From the NCBI RefSeq assembly GCF_003046295.1, contig NZ_PZZN01000001.1:496001-560000 (forward strand): a stretch of 64,000 nt of DNA, in the 5' to 3' direction. Shown here piece after piece: positions 19,034-30,074 of this stretch (positions are counted from its first letter, which is position 1; every line of letters starts with the position of its first letter). The DNA is from Sphingomonas aerolata (GTDB taxonomy: Bacteria > Pseudomonadota > Alphaproteobacteria > Sphingomonadales > Sphingomonadaceae). The notes under the pieces are model-generated. The model worked only from the letters and a program-made list of their open reading frames with translations. It did not search any database and was not told the origin of the DNA. Made by a program: the position numbers and the translations under genes.

Positions 19034-20005
19034 ATGGACATCCTTCCCGTCATCATGGTCGCGCTGGGCGGCTGCACCGTGCTCGGCCTGCTGCTGTACG
19101 CCTTCGCCGGCCCCTCCGCGGGACGCGCGCAGACGCGCCGGGTCGCGTCGCTGCGCATGCGCCACGGCGACGGCGTCGCCATGCCCGAGGCGCAGATGCG
19201 GCGGATCGCGATGGCGGGCGACACGCGGATGGATCTGGCGGTCGGGCGGTTCCTGCCCAACCGTGCCGAGCTTGCCAAGCGGCTGGCGATGACCGGCAAG
19301 GACTGGACCGTCGGCCAATATGGCATGGCGACCGCCGGGCTGACGCTGGTCGTCGCATTCCTGATGCTGGTGCGTGGCATGCCGATCTTCCTCGCGCTGT
19401 TCGTCGGCCTGTTCGTCGGCATCGGCATCCCGCATCTGGTGGTCGGCAAGGTCCTCAAGCGCCGGGTCGCCAAGTTCACGCAGAAGTTTCCCGACGCGAT
19501 CGAGCTGCTGGTGCGCGGCTTGCGCTCCGGTCTGCCGATCAGCGAGACGATCGGCGTCGTCGGCGCCGAGGTCGATGGTCCGGTCGGCGAGGAATTCCGA
19601 TCGGTCAGCGACAAGATGAAGATCGGCCGGACGATGGACGTCGCGCTGCAGGAGACCGCGGACCGGCTCGGCACGCCCGAATTCCAGTTCTTCGTCATCA
19701 CCATCGCGATCCAGCGCGAGACCGGCGGCAATCTGGCCGAGACGCTCGCCAACCTCGCCCACGTGTTGCGGATGCGCGCGCAGATGAAGCTGAAGATCAA
19801 GGCGATGTCGTCCGAATCCAAGGCGTCGGCCTATATCATCGGCGCGCTGCCGTTCATCGTGTTCGGGCTGATCTGGTTCATCAACGGGACGTACATGCAG
19901 AAGTTCTTCATCGACGAACGGCTGATGGTGATCGGCATGGGCGGGCTGTGCTGGATGGCGATCGGGTCGTTCATCATGTCCAAGATGATCAGCTTCGAGA
20001 TTTAG
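19034..20005 (+). CDS. tadB: Tad inner-membrane platform protein TadB
   Basis: A 323-aa type II secretion F-domain protein of the Tad system. An N-terminal membrane segment (LGGCTVLGLLLYAFAG) is followed by a central cytoplasmic F domain (FPDAIELLVRGLRSGLPISE, then IAIQRETGGNLAETLANL) and C-terminal membrane segments (YIIGALPFIVFGLIWFI and VIGMGGLCWMAIGSFIM). With TadC it forms the platform on which the motor ATPase acts. The expected position of that ATPase gene, immediately upstream, is empty. Confidence 0.93.
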   Translation: MDILPVIMVALGGCTVLGLLLYAFAGPSAGRAQTRRVASLRMRHGDGVAMPEAQMRRIAMAGDTRMDLAVGRFLPNRAELAKRLAMTGKDWTVGQYGMATAGLTLVVAFLMLVRGMPIFLALFVGLFVGIGIPHLVVGKVLKRRVAKFTQKFPDAIELLVRGLRSGLPISETIGVVGAEVDGPVGEEFRSVSDKMKIGRTMDVALQETADRLGTPEFQFFVITIAIQRETGGNLAETLANLAHVLRMRAQMKLKIKAMSSESKASAYIIGALPFIVFGLIWFINGTYMQKFFIDERLMVIGMGGLCWMAIGSFIMSKMISFEI

Positions 20006-20012
20006 GATCAGG

Positions 20013-21008
20013 ATGATGGGTGAGACCGCCGGACCTATGCTGCTCGGATTCGACGTCCTGTGGGTCGCGACGATCCTGTCGGGAATCGCCGCCTTCGCGG
20101 TGATGGTGGCGATCTATGCCGCCACCACGGTCAGCGATCCGATGGCCAAGCGGGTCAAGGCGCTCAACGATCGTCGTGAACAGTTGAAAGCGGGCATCAC
20201 CGCCTCGACCAAGCGCCGTGCCAAGCTCGTGCAGCGCCACGATGCCGCCGACCGTATGCGCGGCTGGCTGTCGTCGATGAAGGTCCTGCAGGACAGCCAG
20301 GTCAAGGCGGTCCAGGTCAAGCTGGCGCAGGCGGGGATCCGCTCGAAGGAATGGGCGCCCGCGGTGATCTTCGGCCGGCTCGTCCTGCCGATCGTGGTCG
20401 GCGGCGCGATGGTCATCTGGGTCTATGGCACGGACGGCTTCGCGACGTGGAGCCCGCTCAAGAAATACGGTCTCGTCGCGGTCAGCTTCATCCTCAGCTA
20501 CAAGGCCCCCGACCTGTATCTCGACAACAAGATCACCAAGCGCACCGATGCGATCCGCAAGGGCTTGCCCGACGCGCTCGACCTGCTGGTGATCTGCGCG
20601 GAGGCGGGGCTGACGATCGATGCGGCGTTCCACCGCGTGGCGCGCGAACTCGGCCGCGCCTATCCCGAACTGGGCGAGGAATTCACGCTGACCGCGATCG
20701 AACTGGGCTTCCTGACCGACCGGCGCAGCGCGTTCGAGAATCTCGCCGGCCGTGTGAAGCTCGACGCGGTGAAGGGCGTCGTCACGACGATGGTCCAGAC
20801 CGAGAAATACGGCACCCCTCTCGCCTCGGCACTCCGCGTGCTGTCGAACGAGTTTCGCAACGAACGGATGATGCGCGCCGAGGAAAAGGCCGCGCGGCTG
20901 CCGGCGATCATGACCGTGCCGCTGATCCTGTTCATCCTGCCCGTGCTGTTCGTCGTCATCCTCGGGCCGGCGGCCTGTTCGATCTCGGATGCGTTGCTCA
21001 AGAGCTGA
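20013..21008 (+). CDS. tadC: Tad inner-membrane platform protein TadC
   Basis: A 331-aa second F-domain protein, paralogous to TadB. It has N-terminal membrane segments around residues 13-35, a basic linker (KRVKALNDRREQLKAGITAS), more membrane segments, then the F domain (DALDLLVICAEAGLTIDAAF, TMVQTEKYGTPLASALRVLS) and a C-terminal hydrophobic segment (PLILFILPVLFVVILGPA). It starts 8 bp after tadB and is the last recognisable Tad component here; TadD, the TadE/F minor pilins and Flp are absent from the window. Confidence 0.93.
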   Translation: MMGETAGPMLLGFDVLWVATILSGIAAFAVMVAIYAATTVSDPMAKRVKALNDRREQLKAGITASTKRRAKLVQRHDAADRMRGWLSSMKVLQDSQVKAVQVKLAQAGIRSKEWAPAVIFGRLVLPIVVGGAMVIWVYGTDGFATWSPLKKYGLVAVSFILSYKAPDLYLDNKITKRTDAIRKGLPDALDLLVICAEAGLTIDAAFHRVARELGRAYPELGEEFTLTAIELGFLTDRRSAFENLAGRVKLDAVKGVVTTMVQTEKYGTPLASALRVLSNEFRNERMMRAEEKAARLPAIMTVPLILFILPVLFVVILGPAACSISDALLKS

Positions 21009-21062
21009 GGCAACCCCAGCCGCAGCGGTTCGTTGAGCCCCCGTAACAGGAGGGTTTTCACG

Positions 21063-21464
21063 ATGCCGTTGTTTTCCACACCGACGCAGTTCGCCGCACT
21101 GGGGCTGGTCCTGATCGCGGGCTGGCTGCTGGGCCTCGCCAGCCATCCCGGCGGCAAGAAGTGGAAGGCGCGCTATCTTGCCGAGCGCGATGCGCATGGC
21201 GCGACCCGTAAGGAGACCGACCTGCGCGCGAGTGCCGCCGAACAGCGTGCGGTCGAGGCCGAGCATGAGAATGCGCGGCTGGTGAAGGCGGCAGCGGCAG
21301 CGCCGGTGGCGGCCCCCGTGGCAGCGCCCGTTGCACGGACGACGGCGGCGCCTGTCTCGCGTGATCGGGATGTGGCCTATTCGGACGGCTATGCGACGGG
21401 CCGACCGGCCTATGCGAGCGACGGGTCAAAGCGCGGCTGGTTCGACTTCAACCAGCGTCGGTGA
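21063..21464 (+). CDS. Small membrane-anchored coiled-coil protein, unknown function
   Basis: A 133-aa protein with a strong AGGAGG site. Residues 8-25 (TQFAALGLVLIAGWLLGL) are a likely membrane anchor. Residues 30-76 are charged and helix-prone (KWKARYLAERDAHGATRKE), fitting a coiled coil. Residues 77-98 are an Ala/Pro/Val repeat (APVAAPVAAPV), and the tail SDGSKRGWFDFNQRR is basic and aromatic. I do not recognise the family. It lies 54 bp after tadC on the same strand, so it may be the last gene of the pilus transcript, but position is the only hint of a pilus role. Confidence 0.75.
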   Translation: MPLFSTPTQFAALGLVLIAGWLLGLASHPGGKKWKARYLAERDAHGATRKETDLRASAAEQRAVEAEHENARLVKAAAAAPVAAPVAAPVARTTAAPVSRDRDVAYSDGYATGRPAYASDGSKRGWFDFNQRR

Positions 21465-21499
21465 GCGTTCGGGGGGGCGTTGTTCCCCCACTCCTCGTT

Positions 21500-21548
21500 C
21501 TCCCGCGAAGGCGGGAGCCCAGTCTGGATCCCCGCCTTCGCGGGGAAA
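21500..21548. repeat. Palindromic repeat, family B (compact copy)
   Basis: Two facing arms, TCTCCCGCGAAGGCGGGAG and CCCCGCCTTCGCGGGGA, separated by only a few bases. It sits between the small coiled-coil gene and the end of ppdK, next to a family C copy. Confidence 0.82.
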
Positions 21549-21561
21549 CACTCTTTTGCAC

Positions 21562-21664
21562 TACCCCGGCGGAAGCCGGGGCCCAGTTGGGGATGTTTGG
21601 TAACTGTGGACGGTCCCTAGTTACTCTCGACATTCCACCTGGGCCCCGGCCTTCGCCGGGGTGG
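21562..21664. repeat. Palindromic repeat, family C (CACCCCGGCGAAGGCCGGGG type)
   Basis: Arms at 21562-21590 (TACCCCGGCGGAAGCCGGGG start) and 21635-21664 form an imperfect inverted repeat. Better-conserved copies are at 32627-32730 and 54889-54991. The element fills the gap before the 3' end of ppdK. Confidence 0.82.
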
Positions 21665-21686
21665 CGTTTATCGGGTGAGTTGGACG

Positions 21687-24350
<2,664 letters not shown>

Positions 24351-24413
24351 CGCAGGTCCTCTAGGTGTTGTTGCGCGCAAGGCGGCAGAGATTGTCTTTG
24401 CAAGCGGGGCGGG

Positions 24414-26861
24414 TCAGCCCTCGATCTTCGAAAAGTCCGCGACGTTGTGCACTGCGGCGCGAATACGCTCAAGTAGCGCGAGACGGGCGGAGCGCTTGGC
24501 GGGATCGGGGTCGTTGACGATAACGCTATCAAAGAACGCATCGATCGGCGCCCGCAGCGACGCGAGCGCGGCCATCGCCGCGGCGAAATCTTCGGCCGCG
24601 ATTGCTGCAGTTGCGCGGGGTTCGGCGGAGTCGAGTGCAGACTGGAGCGCGGCCTCTGCGGGTTCGGGGGTGTAGGACAGCGGGTTATGCACGCCCTCGC
24701 CTTCCGTTCCCCCGCGAAGGCGGGGGTCCAGGCCCGCACCCTCCCAGGTTTCGTCGCCACCGGGTCCCTGGGCCCCCGCCTTCGCGGGGGAACTGGCAGG
24801 GGCTTCCTTCTTCAGGATATTGGCCGCGCGCTTGTACCCGGCGAGCAGGTTCTTCCCGTCCTCGGTGGTCACGAACGCCTGGAGTGCGTGGACGCGCGCG
24901 AGCAGGCGGACGAGATCGTCCTCGCCGCCGAGCGCGAACACCGCGTCGATCAGGTCGTGACGGACACCGGCGTCGCGTTGCTGGACTTTCATTCGCTCGG
25001 TTAAGAAGGCAAACACATCCCCTGCCCGTTCCAAGGTATGCTGCTGAAACGCAACGACATACTTGATAACAGCAGACAGCTCTTGCGCATAATATGATCG
25101 CCCCCCGTTCTCCTGCATGCGGAAGGGCTCACCGTTATCCAGTAGTTGATATGGATAGGGGGTTAGGCTGGCGTTGTACCAATCATCAGCCCAGTATTGT
25201 TCATCTGGATGCAACGTAGCTTTAACAGCATCGCGACTTAAGCGTCCGAGTGCAGCCTCGATTACACTACGCACCCCAGCCCGGATGTCATTAGTAGCAA
25301 CCAAGCGGATGATGCCCAACGCAGCCCGCCGGAGCGCAAACGGATCCTTAGAACCTGTTGGCGGCTCATTGATCGCAAAAAATGCCACCAACGTATCCAG
25401 CTTGTCCGCCAGCGACACCGCCACCGTCACCGGGTCAGTCGGGACATCATCGCCCTGCCCGACCGGCTTGTAATGGTCGCGGATCGCGGCAGCGACGGCG
25501 GGGTGCTCGCCTTGGGCTGCGGCGTAGTAGCCGCCCATCAGGCCCTGCAATTCGGGGAACTCGCCGACCATGCCGGTGACGAGATCCGCCTTGGCGAGAC
25601 GCGCGGCGCGTTCGGCGAGGTCTGCAAGCCCCTCCCCTTCAGGGGAGGGGTTGGGGTGGGGGCCGCCCGCGGAGACGGACGTGAGCGAATGCGGTGAGGC
25701 CCCACCCCCGGCCCCTCCCCTGAAGGAGAGGGGGGCAGAAGTTACAATACCCTCTTCGACCAGCCAGCAGGCGAGCTTGGCGACGCGGTCGACCTTGTCG
25801 GCCACCGTACCGAGCTTCTCGTGAAAGACGATCTTTTCGAGCTTCTCCGCCTGCTCGGCGAGCGGCACCTTCAGGTCGGTGTCGTAGAAGAACTTCGCAT
25901 CCGACAGACGCGCGGCGAGGACCTTGCGGTTGCCCTCGACGATCTTCGCGCCACCGTCGTGCGCAGCGATGTTAGCGGTACAGACGAACGCGTTCGCTAG
26001 GGTCCCGTCGGCGCTGCGGCAGACGAAATATTTCTGGTTCACGCGCGCGGTGAGCTGGATCACCTCGGGCGGCACGTCGAGAAACGCGGGATCGAACCGG
26101 CCGAGCAGCGGGATCGGCCATTCGGTGAGCCCGTCATTCTCGGCGACGAGGCCCTCGTCCTCGATCAGTTCGAGCCCGGCCTGCATCGCCGCCTCGCGCG
26201 CGTGATCGCGGATCAGCGTCGCGCGCTCGTCCTGGTCGACGATGACGTGGCAGGCGCGCAGCTTCTCGACATAGTCGTGCGCGCCGCCAATCGTGATCTG
26301 GTACGGATGGTGGAAGCGGTGGCCGAGCGTGGCAGCGCCGCTTGCGATGCCGGCGATCTCGAACGGCACGATCGTCTCGCCGAGCAGCGCGACGATGCCC
26401 TGCAGCGGGCGGACCCAGCGCAGCGATTCGGTGCTGGCGGAGGCATCGCCCCAGCGCATCGACTTGGGCCAGGGAAACGCGCGGACGATCGCGGGGATCG
26501 CCTCGGCAAGCACGTCCGCGGTGGCGCGGCCGGGCTTTTCGGTGACCGCGAAGAACGTGCCGCCGCGATCGACCAGCTGCTCGCGCGTGAGGCCGGTCTT
26601 GCGCAGGAACCCTTCGAGCGCCTGCGGGGGTGCCGACGTCTTGGGGCCCTTCACCTCTTCGGAGACGGCGGCGGTCTCGATCGGCAGGTCGCGTGCGATC
26701 AGCGCCAGGCGGCGCGGCGTCGCGTAGGTGACGATATCGCTGGTGGCGATCCCGGCCTTGGCGAGCTCGGCGCTGAACAGCCTGGCAAGGTCTTCACGCG
26801 CCTTCGCCTGCATGCGGGCGGGAATTTCTTCGGAGCGGAGCTCCAGGAGGAAGTCGGTCAT
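24414..26861 (-). CDS. glyS: Glycyl-tRNA synthetase beta subunit, enlarged mosaic gene
   Basis: Beta subunit of the heterotetrameric bacterial glycyl-tRNA synthetase. It is 815 aa, whereas the Escherichia coli subunit is about 690. The N-terminal region (MTDFLLELRSEEIPARMQ), the central SLADKLDTLVAFFAINEPPT and the C-terminal anticodon-binding part (FFDSVIVNDPDPAKRSARL) are clearly family-like. The extra length comes from three places: residues about 375-412 (SAPLSFRGGAGGG to PNPSPEGEG) encoded by a family D palindrome; residues about 690-719 (SSPAKAGAQ to DPRLRGG) encoded by a family B palindrome; and a longer AT-richer stretch around residues 480-620. The frame stays open throughout, so it is probably functional. 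Confidence 0.95.
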   Translation of the reverse strand: MTDFLLELRSEEIPARMQAKAREDLARLFSAELAKAGIATSDIVTYATPRRLALIARDLPIETAAVSEEVKGPKTSAPPQALEGFLRKTGLTREQLVDRGGTFFAVTEKPGRATADVLAEAIPAIVRAFPWPKSMRWGDASASTESLRWVRPLQGIVALLGETIVPFEIAGIASGAATLGHRFHHPYQITIGGAHDYVEKLRACHVIVDQDERATLIRDHAREAAMQAGLELIEDEGLVAENDGLTEWPIPLLGRFDPAFLDVPPEVIQLTARVNQKYFVCRSADGTLANAFVCTANIAAHDGGAKIVEGNRKVLAARLSDAKFFYDTDLKVPLAEQAEKLEKIVFHEKLGTVADKVDRVAKLACWLVEEGIVTSAPLSFRGGAGGGASPHSLTSVSAGGPHPNPSPEGEGLADLAERAARLAKADLVTGMVGEFPELQGLMGGYYAAAQGEHPAVAAAIRDHYKPVGQGDDVPTDPVTVAVSLADKLDTLVAFFAINEPPTGSKDPFALRRAALGIIRLVATNDIRAGVRSVIEAALGRLSRDAVKATLHPDEQYWADDWYNASLTPYPYQLLDNGEPFRMQENGGRSYYAQELSAVIKYVVAFQQHTLERAGDVFAFLTERMKVQQRDAGVRHDLIDAVFALGGEDDLVRLLARVHALQAFVTTEDGKNLLAGYKRAANILKKEAPASSPAKAGAQGPGGDETWEGAGLDPRLRGGTEGEGVHNPLSYTPEPAEAALQSALDSAEPRATAAIAAEDFAAAMAALASLRAPIDAFFDSVIVNDPDPAKRSARLALLERIRAAVHNVADFSKIEG
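24707..24792. repeat. Palindromic repeat, family B, inserted in frame in glyS
   Basis: Arms at 24707-24732 (TTCCCCCGCGAAGGCGGGGG start) and 24767-24792 are inverted copies. Read in the glyS frame it gives SSPAKAGAQ...GLDPRLRGG, the same peptide that intergenic family B copies encode in one of their frames. It adds about 29 residues just before the C-terminal domain. Confidence 0.9.
25003..25410. other. AT-richer segment within glyS
   Basis: The composition changes abruptly: by hand count 125 of 240 bases (52%) are G or C in 25081-25320, against 42 of 60 (70%) at 26101-26160 in the same gene. Codons rare elsewhere here (TTA-, ATA-, AAT-type) are used. It covers the conserved SLADKLDTLVAFFAINEP block and a stretch (DEQYWADDWYNASLTPYPYQ onward) longer than I expect for the family. 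It fits a patch acquired by homologous recombination from a less GC-rich relative. Confidence 0.65.
25627..25737. repeat. Palindromic repeat, family D, inserted in frame in glyS
   Basis: GCCCCTCCCCTTCAGGGGAG at the left and CCCTCCCCTGAAGGAGAGGG at the right form a long imperfect inverted repeat, the same family as the element between gcvH and gcvPA. It is translated as about 38 residues (PLSFRGGAGGG...[11 protein letters not shown]) in the middle of GlyS without breaking the frame. Confidence 0.9.
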
Positions 26862-26897
26862 TCGGGCTCACCGGTCGGAGCAAAAACACTCTGCGCT

Positions 26898-26941
26898 CTC
26901 TGCGCCTCTGCGCGAGATTCTGTTCGCGCAGAGGCGCAGAG
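26898..26941. repeat. Palindromic repeat, family E (CTCTGCGCCTCTGCGCG)
   Basis: Perfect 17-bp inverted repeat (26898-26914 and 26925-26941) with a 10-base loop, embedded in further CTCTGCG-like sequence. It lies in the 124-bp gap between glyQ and glyS, so it would be transcribed inside the glyQS message. Confidence 0.85.
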
Positions 26942-26985
26942 GACGCGGAGAGAAGAAGAGATACAGCCTGCGGCACGAGGACGGG

Positions 26986-27864
26986 TCATGCCGCCCATCC
27001 GTGCTTGTCCATCCACGCAGCGCAGGCGCCTTTGGCGAGGTCGCGGACGCGGCCCATATAGGCCTGGCGTTCGGCGACCGAGATCACACCGCGCGCCTGC
27101 AGCAGGTTGAAGATGTGGCTGGCCTTGATCGCCTGCTCATAGGCCGGGATCGGCAGCTTGTGGCTCAAGCTGTTCTCGCATTCGGCGACATGCTTGCGGA
27201 ACTGGTCGAACAGCGAGTCCGTGTCGGCGACCTCGAAGTTCCACTTCGACATCTCCTGCTCGTTCTCCAGGAACACCTCGCCATACGTCACCCCGGCGTC
27301 GTTGAACGCGAGGTCGTAGACGCTGTCCTTGTCCTGGATATACATCGCGAGCCGTTCGAGCCCGTAGGTCAGCTCGCCCGCGACGGGCTTCATGTCGAAG
27401 CCGCCCATCTGCTGGAAATAGGTGAACTGCGTCACCTCCATGCCGTCGCACCAGACCTCCCAGCCGAGCCCCCAGGCACCGAGCGTCGGGCTTTCCCAAT
27501 CGTCCTCGACGAAGCGGATGTCGTGCTTCAGCATGTCGATGCCGATCGCAGCGAGCGAGCCCAGATAGAGTTCCTGGAGGTTCGCCGGCGATGGCTTCAG
27601 GATCACCTGATACTGGTAATAATGCTGGAGCCGGTTCGGATTTTCGCCGTAGCGGCCATCCGTGGGACGGCGACAGGGCTGGACGAACGCGGCGTTCCAC
27701 GGTTTCGGACCGAGCGCGCGCAGCGTCGTCGCGGTGTGGAACGTGCCCGCACCCATTTCCATGTCATAGGGCTGCAGGATCAGGCACCCGTGCTCGCTCC
27801 AATAGTCATGGAGCGTGAGGATCATGCGCTGGAAGCTAAGAGGCTTTTTCAGGGGCTGGGTCAC
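26986..27864 (-). CDS. glyQ: Glycyl-tRNA synthetase alpha subunit
   Basis: A 292-aa catalytic subunit of glycyl-tRNA synthetase. The sequence is highly conserved: [58 protein letters not shown] and [20 protein letters not shown]. The chosen start is GTG ([12 protein letters not shown]), where family similarity begins; an ATG 57 bp upstream would add an atypical Arg-rich leader, and neither has a strong ribosome site. The gene order glyQ-glyS is standard, though the 124-bp gap holding a palindrome is unusual. It is divergent from the TraB/GumN gene. Confidence 0.96.
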   Translation of the reverse strand: MTQPLKKPLSFQRMILTLHDYWSEHGCLILQPYDMEMGAGTFHTATTLRALGPKPWNAAFVQPCRRPTDGRYGENPNRLQHYYQYQVILKPSPANLQELYLGSLAAIGIDMLKHDIRFVEDDWESPTLGAWGLGWEVWCDGMEVTQFTYFQQMGGFDMKPVAGELTYGLERLAMYIQDKDSVYDLAFNDAGVTYGEVFLENEQEMSKWNFEVADTDSLFDQFRKHVAECENSLSHKLPIPAYEQAIKASHIFNLLQARGVISVAERQAYMGRVRDLAKGACAAWMDKHGWAA

Positions 27865-27959
27865 GCGCGGGCTTTGGCGGATGGGGGTGCGCGAGGCAAG
27901 TGGTGCGTTGCGATCGCGCATCCTACATGGGGCCGACCAACGATGAGGATGCCCTCCCC

Positions 27960-28895
27960 TTGAAGCTGTTTTCCCGACTCGCGTCGCTTCGATCCGCCCC
28001 GCTGCGCTCGACGCTGTCCGCCATCGCGATGGCGTTCGCGCTGCCCGCCTGCGCGCAGGTCGCGCCCAAGCCCGTGGAGGCAGCGAACGATGCCGATCCC
28101 GCCCTGTGGGTGGTGAAGGACAAGGACACGACGATCTACCTGTTCGGGACGATCCATGTGCTCAAACCCGGCATGACCTGGTTCGACGAGGCGGTGAAGA
28201 CCGCGTTCGACCGCTCGCAGCAGGTCGTGCTCGAGCTGGTGATGCCCGATCCCGCCAAGATGCAGACCCTGGTCATGGCGACCGGCGTCACGAAAGACGG
28301 GCCGACGTTGACCGAACAGATCCCGGCGGACAAGCGCGCCGCCTATGCCAAGGCGGTGACCGATCTGGGGCTGCCGGCGAACGCGTTCGACCGGTTCCGC
28401 CCGTGGCTCGCGGCGACCAACCTGTCGATCGCGCCGCTGTCGAAGCTTGGCTATGACGCCGCGAACGGGCCCGAGCAGGTGATCACTGCCGCGGCCAAGG
28501 CGGCGGGGAAGCCGGTGACGGGGCTGGAGACGGCGGAACAGCAGCTGGGCTATTTCGGCGGGCTGTCGCAACAGGCACAGCTGCAGTTCCTCGGCAGCAC
28601 GATCGACGAACTGCCCAAGCTCGAGACGACGATGGCGACGATGGTCGACGAATGGGCGAAGGGCGATCCCGAGGCGCTCGCGCGCGAAATGAACGAAAGC
28701 CTGAAGGACTCGCCCGAGGTGGCAAAGGCCCTGCTGATCGATCGCAACGCCCGATGGGCGGAGTGGGTCGCGAACCGGATGAAGTCGCCGGGGACGGTGT
28801 TCGTCGCGGTCGGCGCCGGCCATCTGGCGGGGCAGGACAGCCTTCAGGCGCAACTGGCGAAGCTCGGGGTGAAGGCGGAGCGGGTGCAGTATTGA
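27960..28895 (+). CDS. TraB/GumN family exported protein
   Basis: About 311 aa. The two signature motifs of the TraB/GumN family are present: [13 protein letters not shown] near the N-terminus and [14 protein letters not shown] near the C-terminus, whose GxxH histidines probably form a metal-dependent active site (relatives are Tiki-like proteases). Starting at a TTG gives a normal signal peptide ([12 protein letters not shown]...AFALPACAQ) with GAGGAT upstream. An ATG 33 bp earlier is also possible but adds acidic residues unlike a signal peptide. It is therefore probably periplasmic or lipid-anchored (LPAC). It stands alone, divergent from glyQ. Confidence 0.85.
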   Translation: MKLFSRLASLRSAPLRSTLSAIAMAFALPACAQVAPKPVEAANDADPALWVVKDKDTTIYLFGTIHVLKPGMTWFDEAVKTAFDRSQQVVLELVMPDPAKMQTLVMATGVTKDGPTLTEQIPADKRAAYAKAVTDLGLPANAFDRFRPWLAATNLSIAPLSKLGYDAANGPEQVITAAAKAAGKPVTGLETAEQQLGYFGGLSQQAQLQFLGSTIDELPKLETTMATMVDEWAKGDPEALAREMNESLKDSPEVAKALLIDRNARWAEWVANRMKSPGTVFVAVGAGHLAGQDSLQAQLAKLGVKAERVQY

Positions 28896-28902
28896 GCGAC
28901 TT

Positions 28903-29042
28903 ACCCTCTCCCCTCAGGGGAGAGGGAGGGAGGAGCCGCAGGCGACGGAAGGGTGAGGGCACGCGTTTCGGGCACACCGTGCCCTCACGCTCCCACGTGC
29001 AAGAGCACGCGGGCCCCTCCCTCTCCCCCGGGGGGAGAGGGT
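28903..29042. repeat. Palindromic repeat, family D-like (ACCCTCTCCCCTCAGGGGAG)
   Basis: A long inverted repeat with outer arms ACCCTCTCCCCTCAGGGGAG / GGGGGGAGAGGGT and an inner pair GTGAGGGCAC / GTGCCCTCAC. It occupies most of the 254 bp between the TraB/GumN gene and rplY; otherwise only the rplY leader is seen there. Confidence 0.82.
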
Positions 29043-29149
29043 GTAGTTGATTAAAACGTGCACTTCCGCTATGCGCCCGCGCTTCCGGTCCATGGTCATC
29101 CCTGGAGGCGTGGGCGGGAAGAACAACAAACGAGTTTCGGAGAATATCG

Positions 29150-29848
29150 ATGAGCGACCAGTTGACGCTCGCAGCCGAGACGCGTGACCGGGTTGGCAAG
29201 GGAGCCTCCCGGGCGCTGCGTCGTGATGGCCGCGTGCCTGCCGTGATCTACGGCCTGAACAAGGAACCCACCTCGGTTCACCTCGAGGAAAAGGCGCTGA
29301 TGAAGGCGCTGATGACCGGCCACTTCATGAATTCGGTCGTGATGGTCAACGGCGTGCGCACGCTGCCCAAGGACGTTGCGTTCCACCCGGTCACGGATCG
29401 CCCGATCCATGTCGATTTCCTGCGCATCGGCGAGCATTCGACCGTCACCGTCGCGGTGCCGATCGTGTTCACGGACGAAGACGATGCCCCCGGCATCAAG
29501 AAGGGCAAGGGCGTCCTCAACATCACGCGTCATGAGATCGAGCTGGTCGTCGACGCATCGGACATCCCGAGCGAGATCACGATTTCGCTCGCCGGCATGG
29601 AGATCGGCGATTCGATCCACATCAGCGACGTGACGCTGCCCAAGGGCGCGACGCCCGCGATCGACGACCGCGACTTCGCGATCGCCACGATCGTGCCGCC
29701 GACCGTCCCGACCGTCGAGGACGAAGAGCTCGAGGCTGAGGTCGCCGAGGCGCAGGCTGCTGAGGCTGCTTCGGACGAAGAGCCCGTGGTCGAGCCTAAC
29801 GACGATCACAACGACGACGACAAGATCACGCCGCAGAAGAAGGACTAA
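29150..29848 (+). CDS. rplY: 50S ribosomal protein L25/general stress protein Ctc
   Basis: A 232-aa 5S-rRNA-binding protein of the long (CTC/TL5) form. The N-terminal L25 domain is clear ([40 protein letters not shown]), followed by the beta-rich C-terminal domain ([20 protein letters not shown]) and a strongly acidic tail ([20 protein letters not shown]) ending TPQKKD. It has a GGAG ribosome site. A strong terminator follows. The pairing with pth downstream is conserved in many bacteria. Confidence 0.96.
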   Translation: MSDQLTLAAETRDRVGKGASRALRRDGRVPAVIYGLNKEPTSVHLEEKALMKALMTGHFMNSVVMVNGVRTLPKDVAFHPVTDRPIHVDFLRIGEHSTVTVAVPIVFTDEDDAPGIKKGKGVLNITRHEIELVVDASDIPSEITISLAGMEIGDSIHISDVTLPKGATPAIDDRDFAIATIVPPTVPTVEDEELEAEVAEAQAAEAASDEEPVVEPNDDHNDDDKITPQKKD

Positions 29849-29872
29849 TCTTCTTCGTCTTCGGATGATCTG

Positions 29873-29912
29873 GCGGGCGGGAAAGCTAGGGCTTTCCCGC
29901 CCGTTTCGTTTT
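29873..29912 (+). terminator. Rho-independent terminator after rplY
   Basis: GGCGGGCGGGAAAGC and GCTTTCCCGCCCG form a GC-rich hairpin with a short loop, followed by TTTCGTTTT. It begins 25 bp after the rplY stop. Confidence 0.85.
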
Positions 29913-29938
29913 GCAAGCCATTCCGCCCACCCAAAAAA

Positions 29939-30035
29939 CCGTCATCCACGCGCAGGCGGGGATCCAGACCCTCGGACCTTCCTATGGAATCGAGAGGTTT
30001 GCCACTATGGGTTCCCGCCTCCGCGGGAATGACGG
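29939..30035. repeat. Palindromic repeat, family B
   Basis: The left arm begins CCGTCATCCACGCGCAGGCG and the right arm is GGGTTCCCGCCTCCGCGGGA followed by ATGACGG. It is located between the rplY terminator and pth, so pth needs its own promoter or read-through. Confidence 0.85.
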
Positions 30036-30074
30036 TTTGGGGCGCGGGCAACGATCGTTTTTGGAGAATCACAC

